A stretch of 64,000 nt of DNA from [Lactobacillus] rogosae (GCA_900112995.1 FONU01000003.1:62001-126000), one strand, 5' to 3'; counted from the first letter of the stretch, positions 1-8,940 are shown. Translations and numbers: made by a program. The notes: generated by a model from the letters alone, not told the origin.

Positions 1-600
1 GCGGTTAATGCTTTTGTGCATATGGTTAAGCAGTATGGTATGGACGAATATGAGTTTGCTGTACACGAAACCAAGACACACGAGGTTATAGAAGATGTGA
101 AGAATGGCAAAAGTGAAATTGGCATACTGTACATTAACAGCTTTAATAAAAATGTGCTTGAGAAAATCTTCAATGATAATTATCTTGAGTTCCATAAGCT
201 GTTAGAATGTGAAATATATGTATATATGTACAAGGGACACCCGCTTGCTGGTAAAAAGCTTATTAAGCTTGAGGAGTTAAAAGATTATCCGTGTCTTTCA
301 TTTGACCAGGGGGATTATAATTCATTTTATTATGCAGAAGAAGTATTAAGCACATATGAATATAAGCAGCTTATTAAGGCTAATGACAGGGCAACTATGC
401 TTAATCTTATGGTTGGACTTAATGGATATACGCTGTGTTCAGGAATTATATGTGAGGAGCTTAATGGTGATGAATATTGTGCAGTAAAGCTTGATGCTAA
501 GGAAGTTATGGATATTGGTTATATTTCAAGAAAAGGAATTGCGTTAAGTACGATAGGGCAGCAGTATCTTGAAGAAATATCCAAGTATAAAGCGTTGTAA
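1..600 (+). CDS. LysR-family regulator, C-terminal part (cut by window start)
   Basis: The reading frame is open from base 1, so the gene begins upstream and its helix-turn-helix half is missing. The roughly 199 visible residues are a LysR substrate-binding domain with alternating beta/alpha segments. The stretch FDQGDYNSFYYAEE resembles the region found in CmbR/CysB-like regulators of cysteine and methionine metabolism in Firmicutes, as I recall that family. cysK lies two genes downstream and a sulfate-assimilation cluster ends the window, so a role in sulfur control is a reasonable inference. The effector cannot be read from this fragment. The gene stops 67 bp before the promoter of the next gene. 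Confidence 0.85.
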   Translation, partial: AVNAFVHMVKQYGMDEYEFAVHETKTHEVIEDVKNGKSEIGILYINSFNKNVLEKIFNDNYLEFHKLLECEIYVYMYKGHPLAGKKLIKLEELKDYPCLSFDQGDYNSFYYAEEVLSTYEYKQLIKANDRATMLNLMVGLNGYTLCSGIICEELNGDEYCAVKLDAKEVMDIGYISRKGIALSTIGQQYLEEISKYKAL

Positions 601-666
601 ATATAGGGCTTCGTGAATGTAAGAACTGGTAATTATAAAGTTTATATAAGCTTTGTAATAGTTTGA

Positions 667-696
667 TTGACAGATGATATGTATATTTTATATAAT
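667..696 (+). promoter_or_regulatory. Sigma-A promoter of the PHP phosphatase gene
   Basis: TTGACA at 667-672 and TATAAT at 691-696 are both perfect consensus hexamers with an 18 bp spacer. Transcription should start near 703, about 20-35 nt before the coding start. Confidence 0.85.
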
Positions 697-737
697 AAAA
701 TATAAGAACGTATGGTTGGAAAGTGAGCGGGTTTTAT

Positions 738-1478
738 ATGAGAAAGATGAGTGAAGAACCTGTATGTACAGGTTTTACAGATATACATAATCATATTTTA
801 TTTGGAGTTGATGATGGTTCGCCGGATATAAAGACAAGTATGGAAATGTTGCGAATGGCATATGAAGATGGTATAAGAGATGTCATATTGACACCACATT
901 TTCATCCTAAGAGAGGTATGGCACATTACAGCAAGATAGTAGAGCATTATGAGATACTTGCTGACGAGGCGGCTAAGACATTTCCTGATATGGGGGTATA
1001 TCTTGGCAGGGAAGTGTATTTCAGGTCAGAGATATTAGACGATCTGGATAAGCTTGATGAAAAGACAATGTGCGGAACTGACACAATTCTTATAGAGTTC
1101 TCCTCAGGGGTTGAGCAGGACAAGGTAAGAGGAGCTGTACTTGATGTTATAATGGCTGGCTATCACCCAATTGTGGCACATGTTGAAAGATATGTGTGTA
1201 CGGTTAAGGATTGGGACTATATATATGAGTTAAAGAGAATGGGTGCTGACATACAGATTAACGCAGACTCAGTTACCGGCGATAATGGCTGGGCAGTACA
1301 GAGATGTACTAAGGCACTTCTTAAAGACCATATTGTAGATTATATTGCATCTGATGCACACGATTTGAAGTCAAGAACACCTCAGTTATCAAAGTGCTAT
1401 AAGTATGTTGTGAAAAAATATGGCGTGGAATATGCTGACAAGATAATGAAGGCAGATGTAACGAAGAAATTCGGTTGA
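738..1478 (+). CDS. CpsB/CapC-family PHP-domain tyrosine phosphatase or hydrolase
   Basis: This is a PHP-fold metal-dependent phosphoesterase of the CpsB/YwqE type, which in other Firmicutes removes phosphate from tyrosine kinases that control capsule synthesis. Metal ligands are visible: DIHNH at the N-terminus followed by GVDDGS, TPHFH about 35 residues later, HVERY in the middle and SDAH near the C-terminus. The length of about 246 residues is normal. I chose the ATG at 738; a GTG at 723 in frame would add five residues and cannot be excluded because neither has a strong ribosome site. No tyrosine kinase or polysaccharide genes lie nearby, so the substrate is unknown. The gene has its own consensus promoter and terminator. 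Confidence 0.8.
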   Translation: MRKMSEEPVCTGFTDIHNHILFGVDDGSPDIKTSMEMLRMAYEDGIRDVILTPHFHPKRGMAHYSKIVEHYEILADEAAKTFPDMGVYLGREVYFRSEILDDLDKLDEKTMCGTDTILIEFSSGVEQDKVRGAVLDVIMAGYHPIVAHVERYVCTVKDWDYIYELKRMGADIQINADSVTGDNGWAVQRCTKALLKDHIVDYIASDAHDLKSRTPQLSKCYKYVVKKYGVEYADKIMKADVTKKFG

Positions 1479-1521
1479 TATATATGATATATATTAATAA
1501 GTTATATAAAGATAATAAGAT

Positions 1522-1588
1522 AGAAGTCTGGAATACGGCAATGTTATTAAATTAATGACACTGGCTGTGGTACAGGCTTCTTTTTAAT
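1522..1588 (+). terminator. Probable terminator after the PHP gene
   Basis: AGAAGTCTG (1522-1530) pairs with CAGGCTTCT (1573-1581) through one G-U pair, and is followed by TTTTTAATTT. The loop is long (42 nt) and may fold further. Confidence 0.5.
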
Positions 1589-1659
1589 TTAATTATTATG
1601 GATATATGGAAGGATAATACGGGGCATAATAAAAATTATAAGAATTTAAAAATTAGTGG

Positions 1660-1688
1660 TTGACAGATTACTAATCAGAGGATATAAT
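1660..1688 (+). promoter_or_regulatory. Sigma-A promoter of cysK
   Basis: A perfect TTGACA (1660-1665) and TATAAT (1683-1688) are separated by 17 bp, predicting a start near 1695 and a leader of about 68 nt with no T-box or riboswitch that I can recognise. Confidence 0.9.
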
Positions 1689-1762
1689 GCAATCATAAAA
1701 CACATTAAACATATAGGTTTATAGGAAAACAATAATAAAACATTTTCAGGAGGATTAATAAT

Positions 1763-2701
1763 ATGAGTAATTATGTAGAGAGTGCAGCAGAATTAGTAGG
1801 AAAGACACCATTACTTAAGCTTAATGGATATTCTAAGAAGGCAGGGGTTACAGAGGCTAACATATTTGGTAAGCTTGAATATCTCAACCCAGCAGGTTCT
1901 GTAAAGGACAGAATTGCATTAGCAATGATTAAGGATGCAGAAGATAAGGGATTATTAAAGCCTGGTGCAACAATCATCGAGCCAACAAGTGGTAATACAG
2001 GTATTGGTATTGCCTCAGTTGCAGCAGCTAAGGGCTATAGAGCAATTCTTACACTTCCAGATACAATGTCAGTAGAAAGAAGGAATCTTTTAAAGGCTTA
2101 TGGTGCTGAACTTGTTCTTACAGAAGGTGCTAAGGGTATGAAGGGTGCTATTGCAAAGGCAGAAGAACTTAACAAGGAAATCGAAGGCTCTATCATCTTA
2201 GGACAGTTTGATAATCCGGCTAACCCAGCAGCTCACAAGGCTACAACAGGTCCAGAAATCTGGGAACAGCTTGATGGTAAGGTAGATATATTCGTAGCTG
2301 GTGTTGGTACAGGCGGAACAGTTACAGGTGTTGGTGAATACCTTAAGTCACAGAATCCAGATGTTAAGATTGTAGCAGTTGAGCCAGCAACAAGTCCGGT
2401 TCTTTCAAAGGGAACAGCAGGTGCTCATAAGATTCAGGGTATCGGTGCAGGATTTGTTCCTACAGTTCTTGATACAAAGATATATGACGAAATAATTGCA
2501 ATTGATAATGATGATGCATTTGCAGAAGGCAGAGCATTCGCAGTAAGTGAAGGTGTACTTGTTGGTATTTCTTCAGGTGCAGCTTTAAAGGCAGCTACAA
2601 TTCTTGCACAAAGACCAGAGAACAAGGGTAAGAATATCGTTGCATTACTCCCAGACTCAGGTGATAGATATTTATCAACAGCATTATTTGCTAATAACTA
2701 A
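1763..2701 (+). CDS. cysK: Cysteine synthase (O-acetylserine sulfhydrylase)
   Basis: The enzyme makes L-cysteine from O-acetylserine and sulfide using pyridoxal phosphate. The PLP lysine is K48 in NPAGSVKDR, the substrate/PLP loop is EPTSGNTG at residues 73-80, and the phosphate-binding glycine loop [10 protein letters not shown] lies near residue 180. At 312 residues it is full length for CysK, and CysM-type features were not noticed. An AGGAGG site lies about 8 nt before the ATG. The gene stands alone between a perfect sigma-A promoter and a strong terminator. It would consume sulfide made by the sulfate-assimilation genes at the other end of the window. Confidence 0.97.
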   Translation: MSNYVESAAELVGKTPLLKLNGYSKKAGVTEANIFGKLEYLNPAGSVKDRIALAMIKDAEDKGLLKPGATIIEPTSGNTGIGIASVAAAKGYRAILTLPDTMSVERRNLLKAYGAELVLTEGAKGMKGAIAKAEELNKEIEGSIILGQFDNPANPAAHKATTGPEIWEQLDGKVDIFVAGVGTGGTVTGVGEYLKSQNPDVKIVAVEPATSPVLSKGTAGAHKIQGIGAGFVPTVLDTKIYDEIIAIDNDDAFAEGRAFAVSEGVLVGISSGAALKAATILAQRPENKGKNIVALLPDSGDRYLSTALFANN

Positions 2702-2713
2702 TCGCTTGTTGTG

Positions 2714-2752
2714 TGATGTGAATAACAGGACTAGTGGCTGGTATTCACATCA
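2714..2752. other. Hairpin just after cysK
   Basis: TGATGTGAATA (2714-2724) and TATTCACATCA (2742-2752) form a perfect 11 bp stem with a 17 nt loop, starting 13 bp after the cysK stop. It has no T-tract, so it is more likely an RNA-stabilising hairpin than a terminator. Confidence 0.5.
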
Positions 2753-2785
2753 TCATAATAATATACATTTCTCCTTATAAATTTT

Positions 2786-2826
2786 AATACCGGTGTCAGT
2801 TAATAGCTGGCACCGGTATTTTATTG
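2786..2826 (+). terminator. Intrinsic terminator of cysK
   Basis: AATACCGGTGTCAG (2786-2799) pairs with CTGGCACCGGTATT (2807-2820) over 14 bp with one G-U pair, then runs into TTTTATT. Confidence 0.9.
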
Positions 2827-2930
2827 TGTGTTTATTATGTAATATATGTTACAATATATAACAAATGTTACAGCAGATAACAGCAATTAATAATCATCAG
2901 TCAGTCAAACTGTAAGCGTATGAACTGATT

Positions 2931-3535
2931 ATGAATACAGGCGGCGGGATTTGTATGAAGAACAATATATTTAACATAATTCAGATTGGGGATAAGAGCA
3001 ACCGCATAAGCAGGGCTTTTGATATATTTATAACGATAACAATATTTTCTAATATTATAGTGACATTTTTGCAGACCTTTGATGAGCTTGCATTTATGGG
3101 TGGATTTTTTAAATGGGTTGAGTATATAACTTTATTTATATTCTGCGTGGAATATATTCTTAGGATATGGACGGCGGATCTGCTTTATCCTGAATGTAAA
3201 GGAGTAACTGCAAGGTTTAAGTTGGAAGAATTATGGCGATATGCATAGCCTATCTTGGAGTTGGTGCGGTGGCTATACCAACAGGTATTATTAGTGCAGG
3301 TTTTGTTGAATAGTATCAGAGAAAAAGCAGCATTTCTGATATTAAAAATGCAGATATAAAAGAGATAGCAGAGATAAAGATTGATAAGACACAGGCAGGA
3401 AAGACAGTAGAGGAGATTGAAGAAACAGATTTTGTGTCAATATATCTTATATTTAGAGATGATTTATCGATTCTTCCACAGAAGGATACTATGCTTAAGC
3501 TGAATGATATAATTATAATTCGCGATGGGAATTAG
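2931..3535 (+). pseudogene. Decayed voltage-gated-type potassium channel
   Basis: The first reading frame (to 3248) encodes two membrane segments resembling S1 and S2 of a Kv-type ion channel. Homology resumes in another frame around 3220-3310 with an S6-like segment containing LGVGAVAIPTGIISAGF, the conserved signature after the pore. A TAG at 3311-3313 then interrupts that frame, and a cytoplasmic TrkA-C-like tail runs on to a stop at 3535. The S3-S5 segments and the selectivity filter are absent. The gene therefore carries a deletion, a frame change and a nonsense codon. A sequencing error cannot explain the missing pore region. The start is uncertain; an in-frame ATG at 2955 is also possible. 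Confidence 0.8.
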
Positions 3536-3638
3536 GAATATTTTCTAAACATATTGTTATGCGTGCCGATATATAAAATATGGATATCCACGGAGGGAAT
3601 TATATATCCTGGTGCGATTGCACGGAAAGGAAGATAAA

Positions 3639-4334
3639 GTGAATATTTCTACACAATCTACTACTCTTCTTGATATGTTAAATAGTAGTAGTTCAACAGG
3701 CAAGTCAAAGAGTGCCGCAGATTCTTATATTGATGTTCTTATCCAGAATAACAACTTAAGATATCAGCAGAAGATGAAAGAAGTTCTTGGATATGATACA
3801 TCAAGTTCTTCTAAGGATGCACAGTATGAGAAGGTTGCATCTTCAGCATCTAATCTTAACAGTGTAATAAGTTCATTATCTAACGAATCGCTCTGGAATG
3901 AAGATTCAAGTGATTATTCTAAAGATAAGGTATATGATACTGTTAATAATTTTGTAAGTGCTTATAATACACTTATTACTAACATTAATACAGTTGGAAG
4001 CACAATTGAGAATACTTACAAGACTAAGCTTGATAAGCTTGTAACAGACAATAAGGAGGCACTTGCGGCAGTAGGTATTACTGTTGATGATAATGGCAAG
4101 CTTTCAGTTGACACTGATAAGTTAAAGAGTGCAGATATGTCTGAATTAAAGAAGATGTTAGGAAGTGAGTCTGAATTAATGAAGGGAATTAAAGAACAAT
4201 CAGGTTCAGTTAATAATATTGTATCAGAAGCATTAAGCATACAGAAAAGCCTGTCAGGTCTTTATAATTCTTCATCTTCAAGTGTTGATGTGTCAGATTT
4301 ATTATATGGAACATCTTACGATTCGAAGGGGTAA
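3639..4334 (+). CDS. Orphan protein resembling the C-terminal region of FliD
   Basis: The product is about 231 residues, rich in Ser, Asn, Asp and Lys, with no signal peptide or membrane segment. The middle part (VNNFVSAYNTLITNI, then GITVDDNGKLSVD) resembles the C-terminal domain of the flagellar cap protein FliD, where a helical region precedes a short beta turn. The N-terminal FliD domain is missing and no flagellar genes are nearby. I chose the GTG at 3639 because GGAAAGGAAG lies 6-8 nt upstream; a GTG at 3612 would add nine residues without a ribosome site. It could be an adhesin-like relic or an uncharacterised Lachnospiraceae protein. Function unknown. Confidence 0.6.
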   Translation: MNISTQSTTLLDMLNSSSSTGKSKSAADSYIDVLIQNNNLRYQQKMKEVLGYDTSSSSKDAQYEKVASSASNLNSVISSLSNESLWNEDSSDYSKDKVYDTVNNFVSAYNTLITNINTVGSTIENTYKTKLDKLVTDNKEALAAVGITVDDNGKLSVDTDKLKSADMSELKKMLGSESELMKGIKEQSGSVNNIVSEALSIQKSLSGLYNSSSSSVDVSDLLYGTSYDSKG

Positions 4335-4427
4335 TATAAAGTTAATATTTTTGAGGTGAGTGTTGGAAATAGAGCAGCATAATCTCAGAATATGAATTAA
4401 TTGAAATTAGAATACTATTCTTAATAA

Positions 4428-4498
4428 AGCAGGACTGCTATGTATATGTCACCTTACTGTTAAGTAGGGGGCATATATATGGCAGTCCTGCTGTTTTA
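4428..4498. terminator. Long hairpin terminator, probably bidirectional
   Basis: A 21 bp stem with a few G-U pairs (4428-4448 with 4472-4492, core AGCAGGACTGC) is followed by GTTTTATG on the plus strand. It separates the FliD-like gene from the convergent MATE gene. Confidence 0.7.
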
Positions 4499-4599
4499 TG
4501 GTAAGCACTTACGTTTTATGACTATTGGTTTTATATTAATTATGTATTAATTATATAAATTTATGTCTGATTTAGTCAATTAATAGTATTACTATAACA

Positions 4600-5967
4600 T
4601 TAATCAGCCACAGATGTATCATCTTTAGCTACAAAATATTTCTTATAAGCTACTATGAATAATACTATAGATAAAGCTGTTGCAATATAGTCAGTTATAG
4701 GCTGTGTCATAGCAAGGTTAACAGGCGTGTTGTTCACAATGCTTGTTGTAATCAGTATCGGAAAATAGATTATTCCCTGACGGCTTACTGAAAGTATAAG
4801 TGATGGTATCGCAGCACCCATTGACTGTATTGCATTGATGAATACGAATAGTATTCCAAGCACAGGCCCAGACATTATGTATATTCTTGAAAATGCAAAT
4901 GCATATCCAAATGCTTCCTCATCATCAAGAAATGCTTTTGCAAGAGGAGCTGCACCAAGATAACATATGAGTGTCATTATAATACTTAAGCATATTGCAA
5001 AACATAAAGAGAATTTTAAAACTGAGCGGTAACGCTTGCTATTTCCAGCACCGAAACAGTAGCCGAGCAGAGGCTGGATACCAGTTCCAACACCAATAAG
5101 AAGCATAACTGCAATCATATTAACTTTCATAGCAACACCAAGACCGGCAAGTTGTAAATCACCATGTTTTGCCATAAATGAATTGATCATAATATTGGAG
5201 AAGCTCATAAGTATGCTGTTAAGTGAAGCTGGAATTCCGATTGAAAGCACACCGAGAGTAATTATCTTTTTAGCGGAATAATCTTTAGGTTTAATCGATA
5301 ATATCGACCGCTTGGAAGTAAGGTGGATAATATAAAATACGGTTGAGAAAATGTTACCAAGAACTGTGGCAACAGCTGCACCTGCAACATACCATTTAAA
5401 ACCAATAATCATAACAGGGTCAAGTACAATGTTAATCATATTACCGATAATCATTCCGGTCATAGCGACTGTAGCGTGACCTTCAGAACGAATGATATTA
5501 CTAAAGGAATTGCTTACAATAAGAAATGGTATTCCAATGGCAACGATTGAAAGATATTGTGAAGCGTATCCTATTGTAGCATCACTTGCACCGATAAGAC
5601 GGCATACGGGAACTGAAAATATTGTCATAATTATCATAGCAATAACGCCAATTGCTGCACCTGTCCAAAAACAGAATGCTGAAATATGTTTGGCCATATC
5701 ACGTTTTCCTTCGCCAAGCATTCGGCTTATCATAGAAGTACCACCAATTCCAAATAACATACCGACAGCCATGAATATAATAAATGCTGGTGTAGCAATG
5801 GAAACAGCGGCAACCATAAGTGGGTCTTTAGTCTGACCAATAAAAAATGTATCCGCAAGATTGTATACAAGAACCATAAGCATACTTATTATAGATGGAA
5901 TTACGTTAGTAAGTACGGCTTTAGGTACTGGAGCATCGCGGAAAATCTGTTGTGTTTTATCTTGCAT
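4600..5967 (-). CDS. MATE-family multidrug/sodium antiporter
   Basis: This is a 455-residue polytopic membrane protein of the MATE family, which exports cationic drugs or metabolites in exchange for Na+ or H+. About twelve hydrophobic segments are visible, beginning with the typical VLTNVIPSIISMLMVLVYNLADTFFIGQ region (residues about 17-45), where the conserved aspartate and the NLADTFF motif define the family. I chose the ATG at 5965-5967 because AAAGGA lies 8 nt upstream on the minus strand; a longer reading frame reaching 6144 only runs through a palindromic repeat. A second, distinct MATE gene is at 39776-41104. The substrate is unknown. Confidence 0.93.
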   Translation of the reverse strand: MQDKTQQIFRDAPVPKAVLTNVIPSIISMLMVLVYNLADTFFIGQTKDPLMVAAVSIATPAFIIFMAVGMLFGIGGTSMISRMLGEGKRDMAKHISAFCFWTGAAIGVIAMIIMTIFSVPVCRLIGASDATIGYASQYLSIVAIGIPFLIVSNSFSNIIRSEGHATVAMTGMIIGNMINIVLDPVMIIGFKWYVAGAAVATVLGNIFSTVFYIIHLTSKRSILSIKPKDYSAKKIITLGVLSIGIPASLNSILMSFSNIMINSFMAKHGDLQLAGLGVAMKVNMIAVMLLIGVGTGIQPLLGYCFGAGNSKRYRSVLKFSLCFAICLSIIMTLICYLGAAPLAKAFLDDEEAFGYAFAFSRIYIMSGPVLGILFVFINAIQSMGAAIPSLILSVSRQGIIYFPILITTSIVNNTPVNLAMTQPITDYIATALSIVLFIVAYKKYFVAKDDTSVAD

Positions 5968-6034
5968 AAGTAGGGTCCTTTCTTTACATAATATTTTTAA
6001 AAGGGGGATAAATAACAATGTTATAGACATGGAC

Positions 6035-6178
6035 GATTGGGGTGGGCTGATATAAGCAACGAAGACCCGTTTGCACTGAGTGTCGCTCGCAGCGGTACTA
6101 AGCTGCCAGTTGGCACTGCCAGCTAAGGACCGGCGGCTCCCCATCGTCTTCTTATGCTTATATCAGCCCACACCAATC
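6035..6178. repeat. Palindromic intergenic element, family A, copy 1
   Basis: Imperfect terminal inverted repeats of about 32 bp (6035-6066 and 6147-6178, sharing GTGGGCTGATATAAGC) enclose a GC-richer core of nested near-palindromes (AGCTGCCAGT, TGCCAGTTGGCA, ACTGCCAGCT). On the minus strand the core reads GCCGCCGG..CTTAGC...GCTTAGTACCG, matching copy 2 at 6728-6866. It encodes no protein and lies about 70 bp upstream of the MATE start. It may be a MITE-like element or a structured RNA. Confidence 0.7.
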
Positions 6179-6727
6179 TGACAGTGGCACTTGGTTGCGA
6201 TGGGGTAACCTTGGTGATATCATTAAAGGTAGCGGTGCGGTATTGTGAGATATGCACAGTTGTGGCGATGAGCTTTGTGGGTGGTGCTATATCGACCTTT
6301 ATTATTTATAAAATGGTATTTATCGACCTTTTTGGTGGGTGATTTTTGGGTTAAATCGGTCTGGAGGACTGATTTAATTGGGGGTTTTTAATAGATTTGA
6401 TATAACTTATGTAACTTTATTATGATATACTTAAATATAGTTGTAGTCAAGAGCAGCGTTGTGAGTGGAGAGGAAAGATACGGGGGATATGTTAGGAAAG
6501 GGATTGGGACTATGGAATTAGAAGTTGATGAAATGTTAGTGGAGCTTAGGCAAAATGCGGAGTACACAGATAATTACGATATAGCTAGTGACAACCATTT
6601 AGTATAGATAGGTATGTCTAAAATCGAAAGCAGTAACAGAAACTACTGTCGAAAATATATAGTGAAAATAACAGATATGTGCTATCATTTAAACATATAA
6701 AACTGACACAAATTTATAGAACACCAG
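6179..6727. other. Intergenic stretch without a supportable gene
   Basis: This stretch between two family A elements has only short, unconserved-looking frames, including a possible 31-residue peptide from the ATG at 6512. One hairpin is clear: TTAAATCGGTC (6351-6361) with GACTGATTTAA (6367-6377), followed by a T-rich run broken by five G. No product is recognisable. Confidence 0.5.
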
Positions 6728-6866
6728 TTGTGTGAGGGCTTAATATTGCAAGCTGGGTACTTTTGAAACCGCCGGCACTTAGCGGCTGTATTTTAGCCGC
6801 TTATGTGTCCGTTACGGTTTCAAGTAGCGAAAGCGTGTCCAGCGGTAATATTAAGCCCTCACACAA
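6728..6866. repeat. Palindromic intergenic element, family A, copy 2
   Basis: Perfect 20 bp inverted repeats, TTGTGTGAGGGCTTAATATT (6728-6747) and its complement at 6847-6866, enclose a 99 bp core. Inside are a second stem (TTGAAACCG with CGGTTTCAA) and a third (AGCGGCT with AGCCGCT). The core shares CCGCCGG..CTTAGC and GCTTA.GT..CCG blocks with the reverse complement of copy 1, and the total length is similar (139 against 144 bp). Confidence 0.75.
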
Positions 6867-7003
6867 TGTCCGTGCGACAAAATCTATGAAAGTCCACAGC
6901 GAAACTATGAAGATAAGCAATAAATATGTCAGTTCAATTAAAAACAAACAAGCAGATGTATAAGTCGTGTAAAGTAATTACAAAGAGGAAGAAAGGCAGA
7001 ATT

Positions 7004-7978
7004 ATGAATATTTATTTAGCCGGCGATTCAATCGTCCAGAATTACACAGAAGAAGAATTTATAGCAGGTTGGGGACAATACCTTAAATATTATGTAACTC
7101 CTGATACTAAAGTATTTAATTGCGCCAAGGGAGGCAGAAGTTCAAGGTTATTTCTCAATGAAGGAAGATTTGATAAAATAGATGAAAGTATACAGGCAGG
7201 AGATTACCTTTTGATAGAATTCTGCCACAATGATGATAGTTCTAAAGGTTACAGCACTATGTTTAACCGTATGACAGAGCTTGGAATACCTGATGAGGAC
7301 GGAAGATATCCGGTTATACCGGGCGAGAGAGTGCCTAAAGATTATATTCCTAAAGAATATATAGATGCTTTAATGAAAGATGACTCAATAGCTGATAAGG
7401 AAGCAGTGCTTGCAAGCGTTAAGGCATTTAATAACACTTACCCTAATGATACATATTATCCATATTCACCTAATGGTGAGAAGGGCAGCTTCAAATGGTT
7501 CATAAAGCAGTATATTGATATGGCAAGAGAACATAATGCTGTTCCAGTGCTTGTAACAGCACCGGCAAGAACAGCATTTAACAAGGACGGAACAATTAAA
7601 GATGGTCCGGGACTTCACGGCGGTGATAATTTCTGCTATATAAGGGCAATGAAGCAGATAGGAGAGGAAACACATACTCCCGTGATAGATTTATTTAGTT
7701 ATACGGTAAAGCTTTTTGAGAGTATAGGCGAAGCTGATATTCACAAGTATACATCTATCAAAAAGGGTATCAATAAGGGCAAGTGGCCAGAGGATTTTGT
7801 TAATGAACTTGCTAAGAAAGACACTGTATCAGAGAATACACATTTTAATAAATATGGTGCGTGGCTTATAACAAAGGGTCTTGTCAATTTAATAAAAGAG
7901 TGTGATAATGAGCAGGTTACAGCATTAAAAAATGTTATTGTGAATTCAGATTATAAAGTTGCATCTCCATTAATATAA
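7004..7978 (+). CDS. SGNH/GDSL-family esterase, rhamnogalacturonan acetylesterase-like
   Basis: The 324-residue protein has SGNH hydrolase blocks: GDS with nucleophile S9, the glycine block CAKGGRSSR (residues 40-48), and FCHND with oxyanion-hole N75. The last block reads SENTHFNKYG with catalytic H280. Family members remove acetyl groups from rhamnogalacturonan, a pectin backbone. There is no signal peptide, so it would act on imported oligosaccharides in the cytoplasm. The residue three before the histidine is Glu (E277) where Asp is usual. The ATG at 7004 has GAAAGG about 7 nt upstream; an earlier in-frame start at 6926 lacks a site. It lies 17 bp before the next gene and may be co-transcribed. 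Confidence 0.88.
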   Translation: MNIYLAGDSIVQNYTEEEFIAGWGQYLKYYVTPDTKVFNCAKGGRSSRLFLNEGRFDKIDESIQAGDYLLIEFCHNDDSSKGYSTMFNRMTELGIPDEDGRYPVIPGERVPKDYIPKEYIDALMKDDSIADKEAVLASVKAFNNTYPNDTYYPYSPNGEKGSFKWFIKQYIDMAREHNAVPVLVTAPARTAFNKDGTIKDGPGLHGGDNFCYIRAMKQIGEETHTPVIDLFSYTVKLFESIGEADIHKYTSIKKGINKGKWPEDFVNELAKKDTVSENTHFNKYGAWLITKGLVNLIKECDNEQVTALKNVIVNSDYKVASPLI

Positions 7979-7995
7979 TGATAACAGGAGGACAT

Positions 7996-8940
7996 ATGAG
8001 AAAGAAAAGATTAACAAGAAAACAGAGGATTATGAGAAAAAGAATTACAATTGCCGCGTGTATAGCCGTAGTAGTTGTTGTGATTATTGTAGCAGTAGTA
8101 TTATTATTAAATGCTAACAGGAAAAAGTCAACGGATACTAATGATAATACAATAGTTACAACAAGCGATAGCAGTAATAACACAGAGTCTAAGGCAGGTG
8201 ATAGTATTAATTCATCTAATAACAGCACAGATACAGCGAGTAAATCTGATGCTTCAAATGTTAATAGTTCAGATGATAAGAGCACAGAGAGCCAGCAGAC
8301 AGATGATAAAAAAGGGTCATCAACAGGAGATGGCGTAACTAAGACATCTAAGGGATTTACTATTGATAACAGAAATGGAGCAACATATATAGATGGTTAC
8401 TTAATAGCCAATAAGACATATGCACTTCCAAGTACATTTATTCCAGAAAATCCAGAAGTACCTGTAACAGAGGCAAGAAGTAATAAGAGCCTTGACAAGG
8501 ATTTAATGACGGCTTTCAGAAAAATGCAGGCAGATGCGACAGCAAAAGGACTTAATATCTATATTGCGAGTGGTTACCGTTCATATGATTATCAGGTGGG
8601 TCTTTACAATAGATATGTAGCCAACGATGGAAAAGCTGCGGCAGATACTTATTCATCAAGACCGGGTAATTCAGAACATCAGACGGGTCTATGCTTTGAT
8701 TTGAATTCGATTGAAGACAGCTTTCAGTATACAAGCGAAGGTAAATGGGTTAATGATAACTGTTATAAATATGGTTTCTGCATAAGATTTCCAAAGGGAA
8801 AGGATGCTTATACAGGTTACCAGTATGAATCATGGCATTTAAGATATGTTGGAACTGAATTAGCAGAGAAGCTTTATAATAATGGTGACTGGATTTCATT
8901 AGAAGAATATTTCGGAATAACAAGCGAATATCCTGATTAA
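7996..8940 (+). CDS. Membrane-anchored D-Ala-D-Ala carboxypeptidase, VanY/peptidase M15B
   Basis: The protein has a basic N-terminus, a membrane anchor at about residues 18-40, a low-complexity Ser/Thr/Asn/Asp linker to about residue 115 and an extracellular zinc peptidase domain. Zinc and catalytic residues are visible: H228 and D235 in SEHQTGLCFD, and H281 in ESWHLRYVG. The SGYRS motif before them is typical of VanY/DacY. It trims the terminal D-Ala of peptidoglycan stem peptides. No vancomycin-resistance genes are near, so it is a housekeeping type. The ATG at 7996 has AGGAGG 4 nt upstream and is preferred over one at 7978. Confidence 0.93.
   Translation: MRKKRLTRKQRIMRKRITIAACIAVVVVVIIVAVVLLLNANRKKSTDTNDNTIVTTSDSSNNTESKAGDSINSSNNSTDTASKSDASNVNSSDDKSTESQQTDDKKGSSTGDGVTKTSKGFTIDNRNGATYIDGYLIANKTYALPSTFIPENPEVPVTEARSNKSLDKDLMTAFRKMQADATAKGLNIYIASGYRSYDYQVGLYNRYVANDGKAAADTYSSRPGNSEHQTGLCFDLNSIEDSFQYTSEGKWVNDNCYKYGFCIRFPKGKDAYTGYQYESWHLRYVGTELAEKLYNNGDWISLEEYFGITSEYPD

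Noticed and set aside
5968-6144. An N-terminal extension of 59 residues on the first MATE protein
   Set aside because: The extension is read through the family A palindrome and has no ribosome site; the ATG at 5967 has AAAGGA at the right distance and gives the normal family length.
6422-6607. A 61-residue open frame between the two family A elements
   Set aside because: No recognisable similarity, weak ribosome site, and odd composition; possibly a remnant, not enough to call a gene.
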